From CAXXOZ01 sp963676435 (GTDB taxonomy: Bacteria > Bacillota > Clostridia > Lachnospirales > Lachnospiraceae), in the NCBI GenBank assembly GCA_963676435.2, contig CAXXOZ010000020.1, positions 186,001 through 250,000 of the forward strand: a DNA stretch of 64,000 nt. Reading direction: 5' to 3'. Positions 7,836 through 15,382 of the stretch are shown here, one piece after another. The notes beneath the pieces were generated by a model, which saw only the letters and a list, made by a program, of their open reading frames with translations, ran no database searches and was not told the DNA's origin. Each line of letters starts with the position of its first letter. Positions within the stretch are counted from its first letter, which is position 1. The translations under genes were made by a program, and so were the position numbers.

Positions 7836-9215
7836 CTATACCTTAAACCAAAATCTACATCCTTGTCCTACAACACTTTCTACACCATAGTCAAAACCAT
7901 GTTGCTCAAGAATTTCTTTTATTATAGACAGCCCAACACCTGTACTTCCATTATCATCAGCGATTCTGTTTACCTTGTAGTATTTTATCCAAATGCTATC
8001 AAGATCCTCCTTAGCTATCCCCTGTCCATGGTCAATAATTTCAAACAATACTTTCTTATCAGTTTTTTTAACATTTATATGAATTACATAATCCGAATAT
8101 TTTATTGCGTTAGCTATGAAGTTATGAACGACTTGTTCCATCATTACTTTATCAGCTTTAATCATATATTTATTTTCAATATTTAAATCAAATTTTATTT
8201 TATTCTTGTATATTACTCTGAAATGTTCTATCATCTCATAAACTATTTCACCTAATGAAAACTTTGTTATATGTAATATATTCTCCTTAGATTGAAGCTT
8301 AGCTAGATCTAAGGACAAATTAACAAACTCAGAAAGCTTATCAGTCTGCTTTATAATTATCTCCAAATGTTGTTTTCTTTTATAGGGATCATCTCCTGAT
8401 AATGTTTGTATCATTTCTGCATATGCTTTTATCATCGTTAAAGGAGTTCGCATATCATGAGATACATTTGCGATTAAATCTCTCCTTACCTTTTCATAGT
8501 CAGCAAATTCTTTTGCGGCCCTTTCTAATGTGTCTGATAGTAAATTTATCTCTGTATATGTATTCTTTGGAAATGAAATTTTATAAATTCCTTTTGCAAG
8601 TTTCTTAGCATTACTTGTAACTTCTTCAATTGGTTTTAAAAACTTTTTAGACATTATCCAAGCCATGATTAGAGCAATAACAAGAATCAAAACAGAGCTT
8701 TCTAGTAATTGGATAATAAGACTTTTAATTATTTTTTCTTCATGCTCAGAAGACTGTGCAACAAAAATAATTTCTCGTACACCCTGCCAGCTAGCAAGCA
8801 CCTGTGCATGTACTATCCAGCTTTTATCTCCATCCTTAACTTCATAATCGATATAACCATTTGACTTATCTATTTTAGAAATTAAATCATCAGTTTCAGT
8901 AATCTTTTGTGGCCACTCAATATCAAGTCCCGTAATTCCTATATGTTCCATTTCTATACCATCTTCTGTCATTGTTTTTATTAGGTATTCACCTGAATAA
9001 GCAGCTGCTCTCATGGCTTTTGGGTAGGCATCTGTTCCATAAGTGGCAGAAATATTCCATGTTATATTTTGTAATGAATCAAAAGTCTCGTCACGCAATC
9101 TATTTTTTACATTAAATAATTGAATAAACCAAACAATACATATAAGTAAAATCGAAAAACCAACAAATAATATATAAAGTCTAAATTGAATTCCTTTTTT
9201 ATCTAGCAATTTCAA
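7836..9215 (-). CDS. Sensor histidine kinase (HAMP, HisKA, HATPase)
   Basis: 459 aa. Membrane segments at about residues 13-33 and 172-188 enclose a ~135-residue extracellular sensor domain with no family I recognise. Then come a HAMP-like linker (~190-245), the phospho-acceptor H253 in VSHDMRTP, N-box NFIANAIKYS, G1 DHGQGIA and G2 GSTGVGLSI. It starts with TTG (AGGA upstream) overlapping the response regulator gene by 17 bases, so the two are translated together. The neighbouring liv and C_GCAxxG_C_C genes with matched repeat arrays are its probable regulon. The signal is unknown; no phosphate-uptake genes are nearby. Confidence 0.9.
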   Translation of the reverse strand: MKLLDKKGIQFRLYILFVGFSILLICIVWFIQLFNVKNRLRDETFDSLQNITWNISATYGTDAYPKAMRAAAYSGEYLIKTMTEDGIEMEHIGITGLDIEWPQKITETDDLISKIDKSNGYIDYEVKDGDKSWIVHAQVLASWQGVREIIFVAQSSEHEEKIIKSLIIQLLESSVLILVIALIMAWIMSKKFLKPIEEVTSNAKKLAKGIYKISFPKNTYTEINLLSDTLERAAKEFADYEKVRRDLIANVSHDMRTPLTMIKAYAEMIQTLSGDDPYKRKQHLEIIIKQTDKLSEFVNLSLDLAKLQSKENILHITKFSLGEIVYEMIEHFRVIYKNKIKFDLNIENKYMIKADKVMMEQVVHNFIANAIKYSDYVIHINVKKTDKKVLFEIIDHGQGIAKEDLDSIWIKYYKVNRIADDNGSTGVGLSIIKEILEQHGFDYGVESVVGQGCRFWFKV

Positions 9216-9888
9216 ATTTGTATCCTACCCCTCTTGCTGTCACAACAAACTTTCTGTATTCACCAAGTGTATGCCTTAGCATTTTTATGTGTGTGTCTAC
9301 AGTCCTACCATCACCAATATAATCATAGCCCCATATATTATCTAAAAGTTGTTCCCTGGTAAAAACGATATTAGGGTTTGTTGCTAAAAAATATAAAACA
9401 TCAAATTCTCTTAATGTCATTATTGCTTTTTCACCATCAATATAAACATTGTAACCACCCCCATCAATTTCAAGCCCTTCAAATGATAGTCTCTCCTTGC
9501 CTGAAACTCCACAATCAAATCTATCTTTATTATTCCTTCTTGTTATTACCCCAAGCCTTGCCATTAACTCCTTTGGAGAAAACGGCTTCATAACATAATC
9601 TTCTATTCCTAAACTAAAACCGTATAACTTATCATATTCCTCACCTTTTGCTGAAAGAATCAGTACTGGTATACTTTTTATTTTTAGAATGTTTTCATAT
9701 GTTCTAAAACCATCAATCCCTGGCATCATTATGTCCATAACAATTACGTCAAAATCAGTTCTTTTGCAAAGTCCAATTGCTTCACTTCCATTTTTTGCTT
9801 CACTTACTTTGTGTCCGTCGAATTCAGCATATTCTCTTATGACTTCCCTTATCATTGGTTCATCATCAACAATTAGAATACTAGCCAT
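9199..9888 (-). CDS. OmpR/PhoB-family response regulator
   Basis: 229 aa. Receiver domain with acidic cluster DDE at 8-10, phospho-acceptor D52 in VIVMDIMMPG, and the conserved T/S (ILSAKG) and K (VMKPFSP) positions. The C-terminal half is a winged-helix DNA-binding domain (LTLREFDVLYFL-type core, ending GRTVDTHIKMLRHTLGE and ARGVGYKFE). GGAGGTG precedes the ATG. Such proteins bind tandem half-sites 11 bp apart, the arrangement found at 7253 and 7758. Confidence 0.93.
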   Translation of the reverse strand: MASILIVDDEPMIREVIREYAEFDGHKVSEAKNGSEAIGLCKRTDFDVIVMDIMMPGIDGFRTYENILKIKSIPVLILSAKGEEYDKLYGFSLGIEDYVMKPFSPKELMARLGVITRRNNKDRFDCGVSGKERLSFEGLEIDGGGYNVYIDGEKAIMTLREFDVLYFLATNPNIVFTREQLLDNIWGYDYIGDGRTVDTHIKMLRHTLGEYRKFVVTARGVGYKFEIAR

Positions 9889-9954
9889 TTTACACCTCCA
9901 TATACACTAACCACCCAAGTATTATAAATATGTTACAATTATTTTGATTTTTTC

Positions 9955-9983
9955 ATTGAAATTATATATAATTTCAATATAAT
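9955..9983 (+). promoter_or_regulatory. LysR-gene promoter overlapped by a perfect 24-bp palindrome
   Basis: A perfect palindrome spans 9955-9978 (half-site ATTGAAATTATA). It coincides with a plus-strand promoter: -35 TTGAAA (9956-9961), 16-bp spacer, -10 TATAAT (9978-9983). It lies in the divergent gap between the response regulator and the LysR gene, so an operator for LysR autoregulation, or for joint control, is likely. Confidence 0.65.
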
Positions 9984-10079
9984 AATATTAACAAATAGGC
10001 AAATTTAAAGGTAACATATTAATACTCAAGACCAAGTTAACCTTTTACTCAAGGCAAAATCAAAGGGGGAAAATAAAAA

Positions 10080-10991
10080 ATGACCCAAAGTCAGATAGAC
10101 TATTTTTTATCAGTTGCTACAACGAAAAGTATTGCTAAAAGCGCAGCTAAATTGTATGTTTCACAATCCGCTATTAGCAAACAGATAACTCTTTTAGAAA
10201 AGGAATTCAATCTCTTTTTATTTGACAGAACAAATAAAGGAGTCGAACTTACAAAGGCAGGAGAATTGTTGTTTGATCACTTTACAAAACAAAGCAGGGC
10301 TTTTTCAAATGTACTTAAAAATGCTAGACAAGTGTCTGCTTCACAAAAGAAAAAATTACGATTTGGTGTTCTTGAATCCTGGACATCATCCCCATTTATT
10401 TATGACCTAGTCGGTCTACTAAAAGAAAAAGATCCATCTATAAATATCGTACTAATAGGAGATACTCCAAATGGACTTCTTCATCGTTTAGAATCAGGAG
10501 AGGTTGATGTAGTATTTTGTGTAGAAAATGCAATTTTACCAAATCCTGCAGACTCTACTCCAAAATTATTAATTTCAAAAAGAATTACAAATATTAAAAA
10601 AGTGGTTTATTACTCAACAAAAAATCATCTTTCAAATAAAAAAGATTTAACTTTTTCAGACTTCAATAATGAAGTCCTTTATACTATTTCAGATATAAAT
10701 AAAAAATATGCTTTAGAAGAAAACATTTTATTATGTAATAAATATGGTTTTTCTCCAAAAACTGCAATTGTAGATAATCTTAGTTCTGCTTTAATGGCTG
10801 TTAGTGCAAATCAAGGCTTTTCCATTCTTGATGAGTGGTCAACAAATACAAATACCGAGCAAAACTTTTTGATTTTAGATGACTGTCATCCAATAAATCT
10901 ATTTTGGTATGAGAATAACCCAAGTACTATCCTACCTGTGTTTTTTGAATTCTTTGATGAATATTTCCTAAACAAAACTGCATCCTCTTAA
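10080..10991 (+). CDS. LysR-family transcriptional regulator
   Basis: 303 aa. N-terminal winged helix-turn-helix (MTQSQIDYFLSVATTKSI, then AAKLYVSQSAISKQITLLE, FDRTNKGVELTKAGE) with the standard LysR spacing, followed by a periplasmic-binding-like effector domain (residues ~95-295). GGGGGA precedes the ATG. It is divergent from the two-component operon across the palindrome at 9955-9978 and convergent with the DUF6273-type genes. Effector and targets are unknown; LysR proteins usually act on the adjacent divergent gene. Confidence 0.92.
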   Translation: MTQSQIDYFLSVATTKSIAKSAAKLYVSQSAISKQITLLEKEFNLFLFDRTNKGVELTKAGELLFDHFTKQSRAFSNVLKNARQVSASQKKKLRFGVLESWTSSPFIYDLVGLLKEKDPSINIVLIGDTPNGLLHRLESGEVDVVFCVENAILPNPADSTPKLLISKRITNIKKVVYYSTKNHLSNKKDLTFSDFNNEVLYTISDINKKYALEENILLCNKYGFSPKTAIVDNLSSALMAVSANQGFSILDEWSTNTNTEQNFLILDDCHPINLFWYENNPSTILPVFFEFFDEYFLNKTASS

Positions 10992-11004
10992 AAGAATGCA
11001 GTTT
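10975..11004 (+). terminator. Intrinsic terminator of the LysR gene
   Basis: Stem AAACTGCAT/ATGCAGTTT (9 bp) with a 12-nt loop containing the LysR stop codon, followed by ATATTTTTTC. The terminator therefore begins inside the coding sequence. Confidence 0.8.
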
Positions 11005-11016
11005 ATATTTTTTCTA

Positions 11017-12093
11017 TTAATCTGTCTCTCCGTGTCTACAGAACTGTAAATGATCCATACCTTTATGAAATTCCACACAGGCCTTACAAAATCCATTTCT
11101 TGCACAACTTGTATTGTGACAAGGACATTTAGGATTATACTTCATACTGTCTGGCAATTCATACTCTATTTCGTGAGTCCACTCCCATCTTTTTAATGGT
11201 CTATCCACTACTGGTGCCCAATAATCAGATTTTCTAAACTCATATATTCCATTTTCATCAGGTTCATCTGAAACTGGAGCACCTGAAAATAGATTTATAA
11301 GTGGTCTAATTCCTGATGCATTCTTACATGATGTAATATCTCTAGTAGCATCATTTTCATCACCACCACGGTGACCAGGGCACATTCTTCTTCCATATCC
11401 AAATTCTTTTTCAAAGGAACTTCTAGTCCAGTACCACCAAGAAGCACCAAAATAATTGTAATCATTTTCTTTACCTATAACTGACGGCTTAGGACCGCAA
11501 AAAATATATCTTGGGTCTTCAAAAAGTTTAATTTTTGTTCCTTCACCTTCATTTTTTTCAACACCCAACTCTGTCATACTAGGTAAAAAAACTTTTGTAT
11601 AAACTTTTTTACATGTATTATTTCCTTTTTCTATAAGAGTGTTATACTCTAGTTCTGTAGGAAAAATCATTTTAACAAAACTTTTTTCAAAAGTACTTAA
11701 AAACCCAGGTTTATTATTATATGATCTGTCTTCCAGACAGTATTTTCCATCTTCGGCATAAAAAGGTACATTATAAAAAAATGGATCTCCATCAACGACA
11801 TTTTCTTTTGACGGACTTTCATCACTTTCGTGTGACTTTACAAACCAATCTTCTTTATCTGAATTCAGCCATCTGTGTATATTACTAAGTTCATAATCAT
11901 TGTTTCCATATTTTGAAATTTCTTCGTTAGGGTTATTTTTTTCTGCTCCATCAAATGCTGCATATTCAATTATCTCATCTGTTATCAAAGTAGTTTCACT
12001 ATATCCTGCATGGTTATGTTCAGCAACAATAAAAGTAACACCTGATTTTTTTTCTCTTACTTTAGTGCCAACTGGCAAATTTCTCAAAAACAT
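11017..12093 (-). CDS. DUF6273-type protein with cysteine-rich C-terminal tail
   Basis: 358 aa. The pattern fits DUF6273-domain proteins: N-terminal LPVGTKV, FIVAEHNH, a SNIHRWLNS segment, PSKENV, LPSMTELGV, an aromatic WWYWTRSS block and GIRPLINL. The fold is probably related to C-type-lectin/SUMF-like domains, but function is unknown. No signal peptide is seen. A ~45-residue extension ends in a cysteine/histidine-rich stretch (CPCHNTSCARNGFCKAC, then HLQFCRHG) that could bind zinc. The start ATG immediately follows the stop of its upstream paralogue, with GGGGAGGTG overlapping that gene's end, so the pair is translationally linked. Confidence 0.75.
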   Translation of the reverse strand: MFLRNLPVGTKVREKKSGVTFIVAEHNHAGYSETTLITDEIIEYAAFDGAEKNNPNEEISKYGNNDYELSNIHRWLNSDKEDWFVKSHESDESPSKENVVDGDPFFYNVPFYAEDGKYCLEDRSYNNKPGFLSTFEKSFVKMIFPTELEYNTLIEKGNNTCKKVYTKVFLPSMTELGVEKNEGEGTKIKLFEDPRYIFCGPKPSVIGKENDYNYFGASWWYWTRSSFEKEFGYGRRMCPGHRGGDENDATRDITSCKNASGIRPLINLFSGAPVSDEPDENGIYEFRKSDYWAPVVDRPLKRWEWTHEIEYELPDSMKYNPKCPCHNTSCARNGFCKACVEFHKGMDHLQFCRHGETD

Positions 12094-12915
12094 CTAATCC
12101 ACCTCCCCTATAATCATTTTATCTTCTTTTTTATATATTTTTGTATTTTCATTTAAGTTTATCATCGGTCTAACACCCATCCACGGTCTTGAAGCTGGCA
12201 TATATGAATATGGATTTGCTGAATGAACTATTGTACAAAGTCCTGGATCATTTAGATGAGGACTTCTTAACATATACATCCAAGCATCTGTGCTTACAAA
12301 ATTTGAAGGTCTAAAGTCTGCTGATTCTATTGCTTTTTTTGAAGGCATAGCATATCTCATTCTATAGTCTTTCATTAGTGGTAAAGTTTTTCCCTCTTGT
12401 TGTTCAAGATGAGTATTACAACCCATTTCTGCTAAGCTTGGTAAAAAAGCTTTTGCCTTTACTAACTCGCATCTGTTTAAATCATTATTCCACACCTCAA
12501 CATCTGTAGTTAAAATCTGTTGTATAAAATATTTACCGAACCAACTTAAAAACCCTTCTTTTTCTTCATAAGGATTATATGCTTCATTATCATACATATT
12601 ATTCCATATTTTTACATTTTCTTTTGATGGTGCAACATCATGAGTGTGGGTTGGTACAAACCAATTCAAGCCTTCTTTATTTAACCATTGATGAATATTT
12701 GAGGTTTTATATTCTCCTCTACCCATTATATTTATTCGCTTGTTTTCACTTTCTGGTTCTGCTGCATCAAAGCATGCCTGCATCAATACATTATCACTAA
12801 TTATTGTTACTCCATTATTATCGTAATGGTTTTTTGCTGCCAATATAAATGGAATCATACTATTTTCTTCATATATTTTTGTCCCTATTGGTAAATCTTT
12901 TAATAAAAGTTCCAT
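12094..12915 (-). CDS. DUF6273-type protein, paralogue of the next gene
   Basis: 273 aa. It shares the whole domain pattern with the downstream gene: LPIGTKI, FILAAKNH, YKTSNIHQWLN, HDVAPSKENV, FLPSLAEMG, MYMLRSP and GVRPMINL. It lacks the cysteine-rich tail. GGAGGTG precedes the ATG. The two genes form a tandem duplication in one operon between a LysR regulator and the paaK operon. No signal peptide or membrane segment is seen; function is not known. Confidence 0.75.
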   Translation of the reverse strand: MELLLKDLPIGTKIYEENSMIPFILAAKNHYDNNGVTIISDNVLMQACFDAAEPESENKRINIMGRGEYKTSNIHQWLNKEGLNWFVPTHTHDVAPSKENVKIWNNMYDNEAYNPYEEKEGFLSWFGKYFIQQILTTDVEVWNNDLNRCELVKAKAFLPSLAEMGCNTHLEQQEGKTLPLMKDYRMRYAMPSKKAIESADFRPSNFVSTDAWMYMLRSPHLNDPGLCTIVHSANPYSYMPASRPWMGVRPMINLNENTKIYKKEDKMIIGEVD

Positions 12916-12978
12916 TTTAACACCTCCATTTTTTTCTTTTCATACCTTAACATAATTGCTATTTGTTGCATAATATAT

Positions 12979-13005
12979 AAATAGTTAGTATAAACATAAC
13001 TATTT
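12979..13005. promoter_or_regulatory. Inverted repeat upstream of the DUF6273-type pair
   Basis: AAATAGTTA and TAACTATTT form perfect 9-bp arms around a 9-nt spacer, about 65 bp upstream of the 12915 start and within the likely promoter zone. It could be an operator. The spacer and AT-rich arms make a strong RNA hairpin less likely. Confidence 0.45.
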
Positions 13006-13018
13006 AGTTTAGGTAAAA

Positions 13019-13052
13019 AAAGAACAGTTTAAATTGCTCTAAACTGTTCTTT
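13019..13052. terminator. Intrinsic terminator of the paaK-ACT operon
   Basis: Perfect 13-bp stem (AAAGAACAGTTTA/TAAACTGTTCTTT) with an 8-nt loop. A-rich flank on the plus strand gives a T6 tract on the minus strand, after the ACT gene. Confidence 0.88.
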
Positions 13053-13077
13053 AAGTATTCTTAATTAATATTCACTT

Positions 13078-13509
13078 CTAATTTTTCTTTAACAAATCAC
13101 TATTCTCATACATTTTAAAACCATTATTTCTAAAAACTTGATAACCTTTTACTGAGTTAGAAAGTTTAAGAATTAGCACTGATTTATCAACTACATTTGG
13201 TAATGTATACATATATTCAATATTTAAATCTGCTTCTAGCACAGATGTTAAAACATCATTAAAGTTTGCGAATCCTAATTCCATTTCAACTGCTATTACA
13301 TCTGAAATCATCGCTGAAAATCCTGCTTTTAGTAAAGCGTCTTTTGCTTTTTCTGGTGTTGCAACTATTATTCTTAACATTCCATATTCAGAAGTATCCG
13401 CCAAACTAAATGAAAGTATTCTGATTTTTTCATCTTTCATGACTTTGGTAACTGCTTCTAAACATTCCACTTTGCTTTCTAAGAAAACCGAAACTTGTTT
13501 TATGTACAT
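13078..13509 (-). CDS. ACT-domain protein (tandem ACT)
   Basis: 143 aa composed of two ACT-like modules (MYIKQVSVFLESKVECLEAVTKVM..., then a second beginning ADLNIEYMYTLPNVVDKSVLILKL). ACT domains bind amino acids and regulate. This type is commonly found 3' of paaK in amino acid-fermenting anaerobes. It lies 12 bp after paaK with AAAGGAGGAA upstream, so it is co-expressed, and probably senses an amino acid for arylacetate metabolism (inference). Confidence 0.85.
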   Translation of the reverse strand: MYIKQVSVFLESKVECLEAVTKVMKDEKIRILSFSLADTSEYGMLRIIVATPEKAKDALLKAGFSAMISDVIAVEMELGFANFNDVLTSVLEADLNIEYMYTLPNVVDKSVLILKLSNSVKGYQVFRNNGFKMYENSDLLKKN

Positions 13510-13521
13510 AAAATTCCTCCT

Positions 13522-14817
13522 TTAAACTAAAACCCTTTTGTCAATTACTCTTTTTGCTTTTCCTTCACTTCTTTCTATTGTTTTTGGTTCAACTAGTTTG
13601 AGTTTAACAGATAGACCAAGTGCTTGTTTTAGTACATGAGACACTTCTTTAGACAGTGTTTCTATTTTGCCTGCTTCTTTAAAAAACTTTTCCTCTGCTT
13701 CAACATGAACTTCTAAGGTATCATTATTATTTTCTCTTTCAACGATCATTATGTAATGTGGCAGGACACCCTCCACTTCGAGTAATGCTGTTTCAACTTG
13801 AGATGGAAATACATTTACACCTCTAATAATAAGCATATCATCAGTTCTACCTTTGAACCTGGAAATCCTTGCCTGAGTTCTTCCACATTCACATTTAGCA
13901 TAATCTATGCTGGTTAAATCTTTTGTTCTATATCTTAGCAATGGTAATGCTTCTTTTGTAATAGTAGTAAAAACTAATTCTCCAGTTTCACCTTCTTTTA
14001 CACTTTCTAAAGTATCAGGATTTAATACTTCAGGAATAAAATGATCCTCATACACATGAAGTCCTTTATGGTATTTACAATCTGCTGCAACTCCAGGTCC
14101 CATTATTTCACTTAATCCGTAAATATCATAAGCAATTATACCAAGTTTGCTTTCGATTTCTTTTCGCATGTTTTCTGTCCATGGTTCCGCACCACAAATC
14201 GCTGCTTTTAATTTTATATCTTTTATTAAATTTGTTTCATATAAGGCTTCAGTAAGATGTAATAAATATGATGGAGTACAAGCTATTGCCGTAGCACCAA
14301 AGTCGGTCATCATGGTTATTTGTTTTTTAGTATTCCCAGAAGATAATGGAACAACTGTAGCTCCAAGGTTTTCTGCACCATAATGCAGGCCTAATCCTCC
14401 TGTAAATAAACCATAACCATATGAAACCTGTAAAATGTCATTCTTATCTAATCCAGCCATTGCTAGAACTCTTGCAACGCATTCTTCCCATATTTCAATA
14501 TCTTTTCTAGAATAACCTACTACCGTTGCTTTTCCTGTAGTCCCACTAGAAGCGTGCACCCTCACAACTTCTGACTGTGGAACTGCAAATAACCCAAAAG
14601 GATAATTCTCCCTTAAATCATCTTTAGTAGTAAATGGTAATTTTGCTAAATCTTCAACCCCTTTAATATCTCCCGGTTCTACTCCCATTTCCTGCATTTT
14701 TTTTCGATAAAAGTCTACATTATGATAAACCCTGTTAACCATTTTTTTAAGCCTTTTGCTTTGTAAATCATAAATCTCATCACGGCTCATGCATTCTTTC
14801 GTTTCGTTCCAGATCAT
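13522..14817 (-). CDS. paaK: Phenylacetate--CoA ligase
   Basis: 431 aa, normal for PaaK. It has the AMP-binding motif SSGTTGKATVVGYS (residues 90-103), the DIYGLSEIMGPG adenylate-forming motif and FKGRTDDMLIIRGVNVFPSQ near the C-terminal swivel. The enzyme activates phenylacetate or related arylacetates to CoA thioesters with ATP in the cytoplasm. In anaerobes it is usually linked with indolepyruvate/aryl-pyruvate ferredoxin oxidoreductase, where it may run toward ATP formation; no such oxidoreductase is in this window. TTGGAGGAAA precedes the ATG. Confidence 0.92.
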   Translation of the reverse strand: MIWNETKECMSRDEIYDLQSKRLKKMVNRVYHNVDFYRKKMQEMGVEPGDIKGVEDLAKLPFTTKDDLRENYPFGLFAVPQSEVVRVHASSGTTGKATVVGYSRKDIEIWEECVARVLAMAGLDKNDILQVSYGYGLFTGGLGLHYGAENLGATVVPLSSGNTKKQITMMTDFGATAIACTPSYLLHLTEALYETNLIKDIKLKAAICGAEPWTENMRKEIESKLGIIAYDIYGLSEIMGPGVAADCKYHKGLHVYEDHFIPEVLNPDTLESVKEGETGELVFTTITKEALPLLRYRTKDLTSIDYAKCECGRTQARISRFKGRTDDMLIIRGVNVFPSQVETALLEVEGVLPHYIMIVERENNNDTLEVHVEAEEKFFKEAGKIETLSKEVSHVLKQALGLSVKLKLVEPKTIERSEGKAKRVIDKRVLV

Positions 14818-14902
14818 AAGATTTCCTCCAATATTTAATTTTATATATTATACACTCATATAAACTTTATCATATGTGAAGTAAATGTACAATAATCTAG
14901 AT

Positions 14903-15382
14903 TTATAAGTTTTTAACTTTAAATTGTCTATCTGCTTCGCGCCTTTGATCTTTTTTCGCAATATCATGACGCTTATCATATAATTTTTTCCCTTTTGCTA
15001 AGCCAATTTCAAGTTTTACCAGACTTCCTTTAAAGTACACCCTTAAAGGAACCAATGTATACCCTTTTTCAGCAAGTTGTCCTGCTATTTTCCTGATTTC
15101 GTGTTTATGAAGTAGTAATTTCCTTACTCTCATAGGGTCTTTATTAAAAATATTACCTTTTTCATATGGACTGATATTCATATTATAGATAAAAACTTCA
15201 CCTTTTTCCACCTTTATAAAAGCCTCTTTAACACTACACTTTCCAGCTCTTAAAGACTTTACTTCGGTTCCAAATAATTCTATTCCTGCTTCATAGGTAT
15301 CTTCTATAAAATAATCAAACCTTGCTTTTTTATTGTTGGCTATTAATCTAAAACCTTCCTTTAATTTTGCCAATTCTCTCAC
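14903..15382 (-). CDS. smpB: SsrA-binding protein SmpB
   Basis: 159 aa, full length. It contains the SmpB core NNKKARFDYFIEDTYEAGIEL, TEVKSLRAGKCS, the KLLLHKHEI helix and the basic tail GKKLYDKRHDIAKKD. It binds tmRNA and delivers it to stalled ribosomes. It overlaps the rnr gene by four bases in the classic secG-rnr-smpB order. The ssrA gene that often follows is not present downstream here. Confidence 0.97.
   Translation of the reverse strand: MRELAKLKEGFRLIANNKKARFDYFIEDTYEAGIELFGTEVKSLRAGKCSVKEAFIKVEKGEVFIYNMNISPYEKGNIFNKDPMRVRKLLLHKHEIRKIAGQLAEKGYTLVPLRVYFKGSLVKLEIGLAKGKKLYDKRHDIAKKDQRREADRQFKVKNL

Noticed and set aside
11017..12915. Diversity-generating retroelement target proteins
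   Set aside because: The fold is likely lectin-like, but no reverse transcriptase, template repeat or matching variable repeat is visible in the window.
14818..14902. tmRNA (ssrA) gene after smpB
   Set aside because: The 85-bp interval is too short and AT-rich and shows no tRNA-like ends; it holds only the paaK promoter region.
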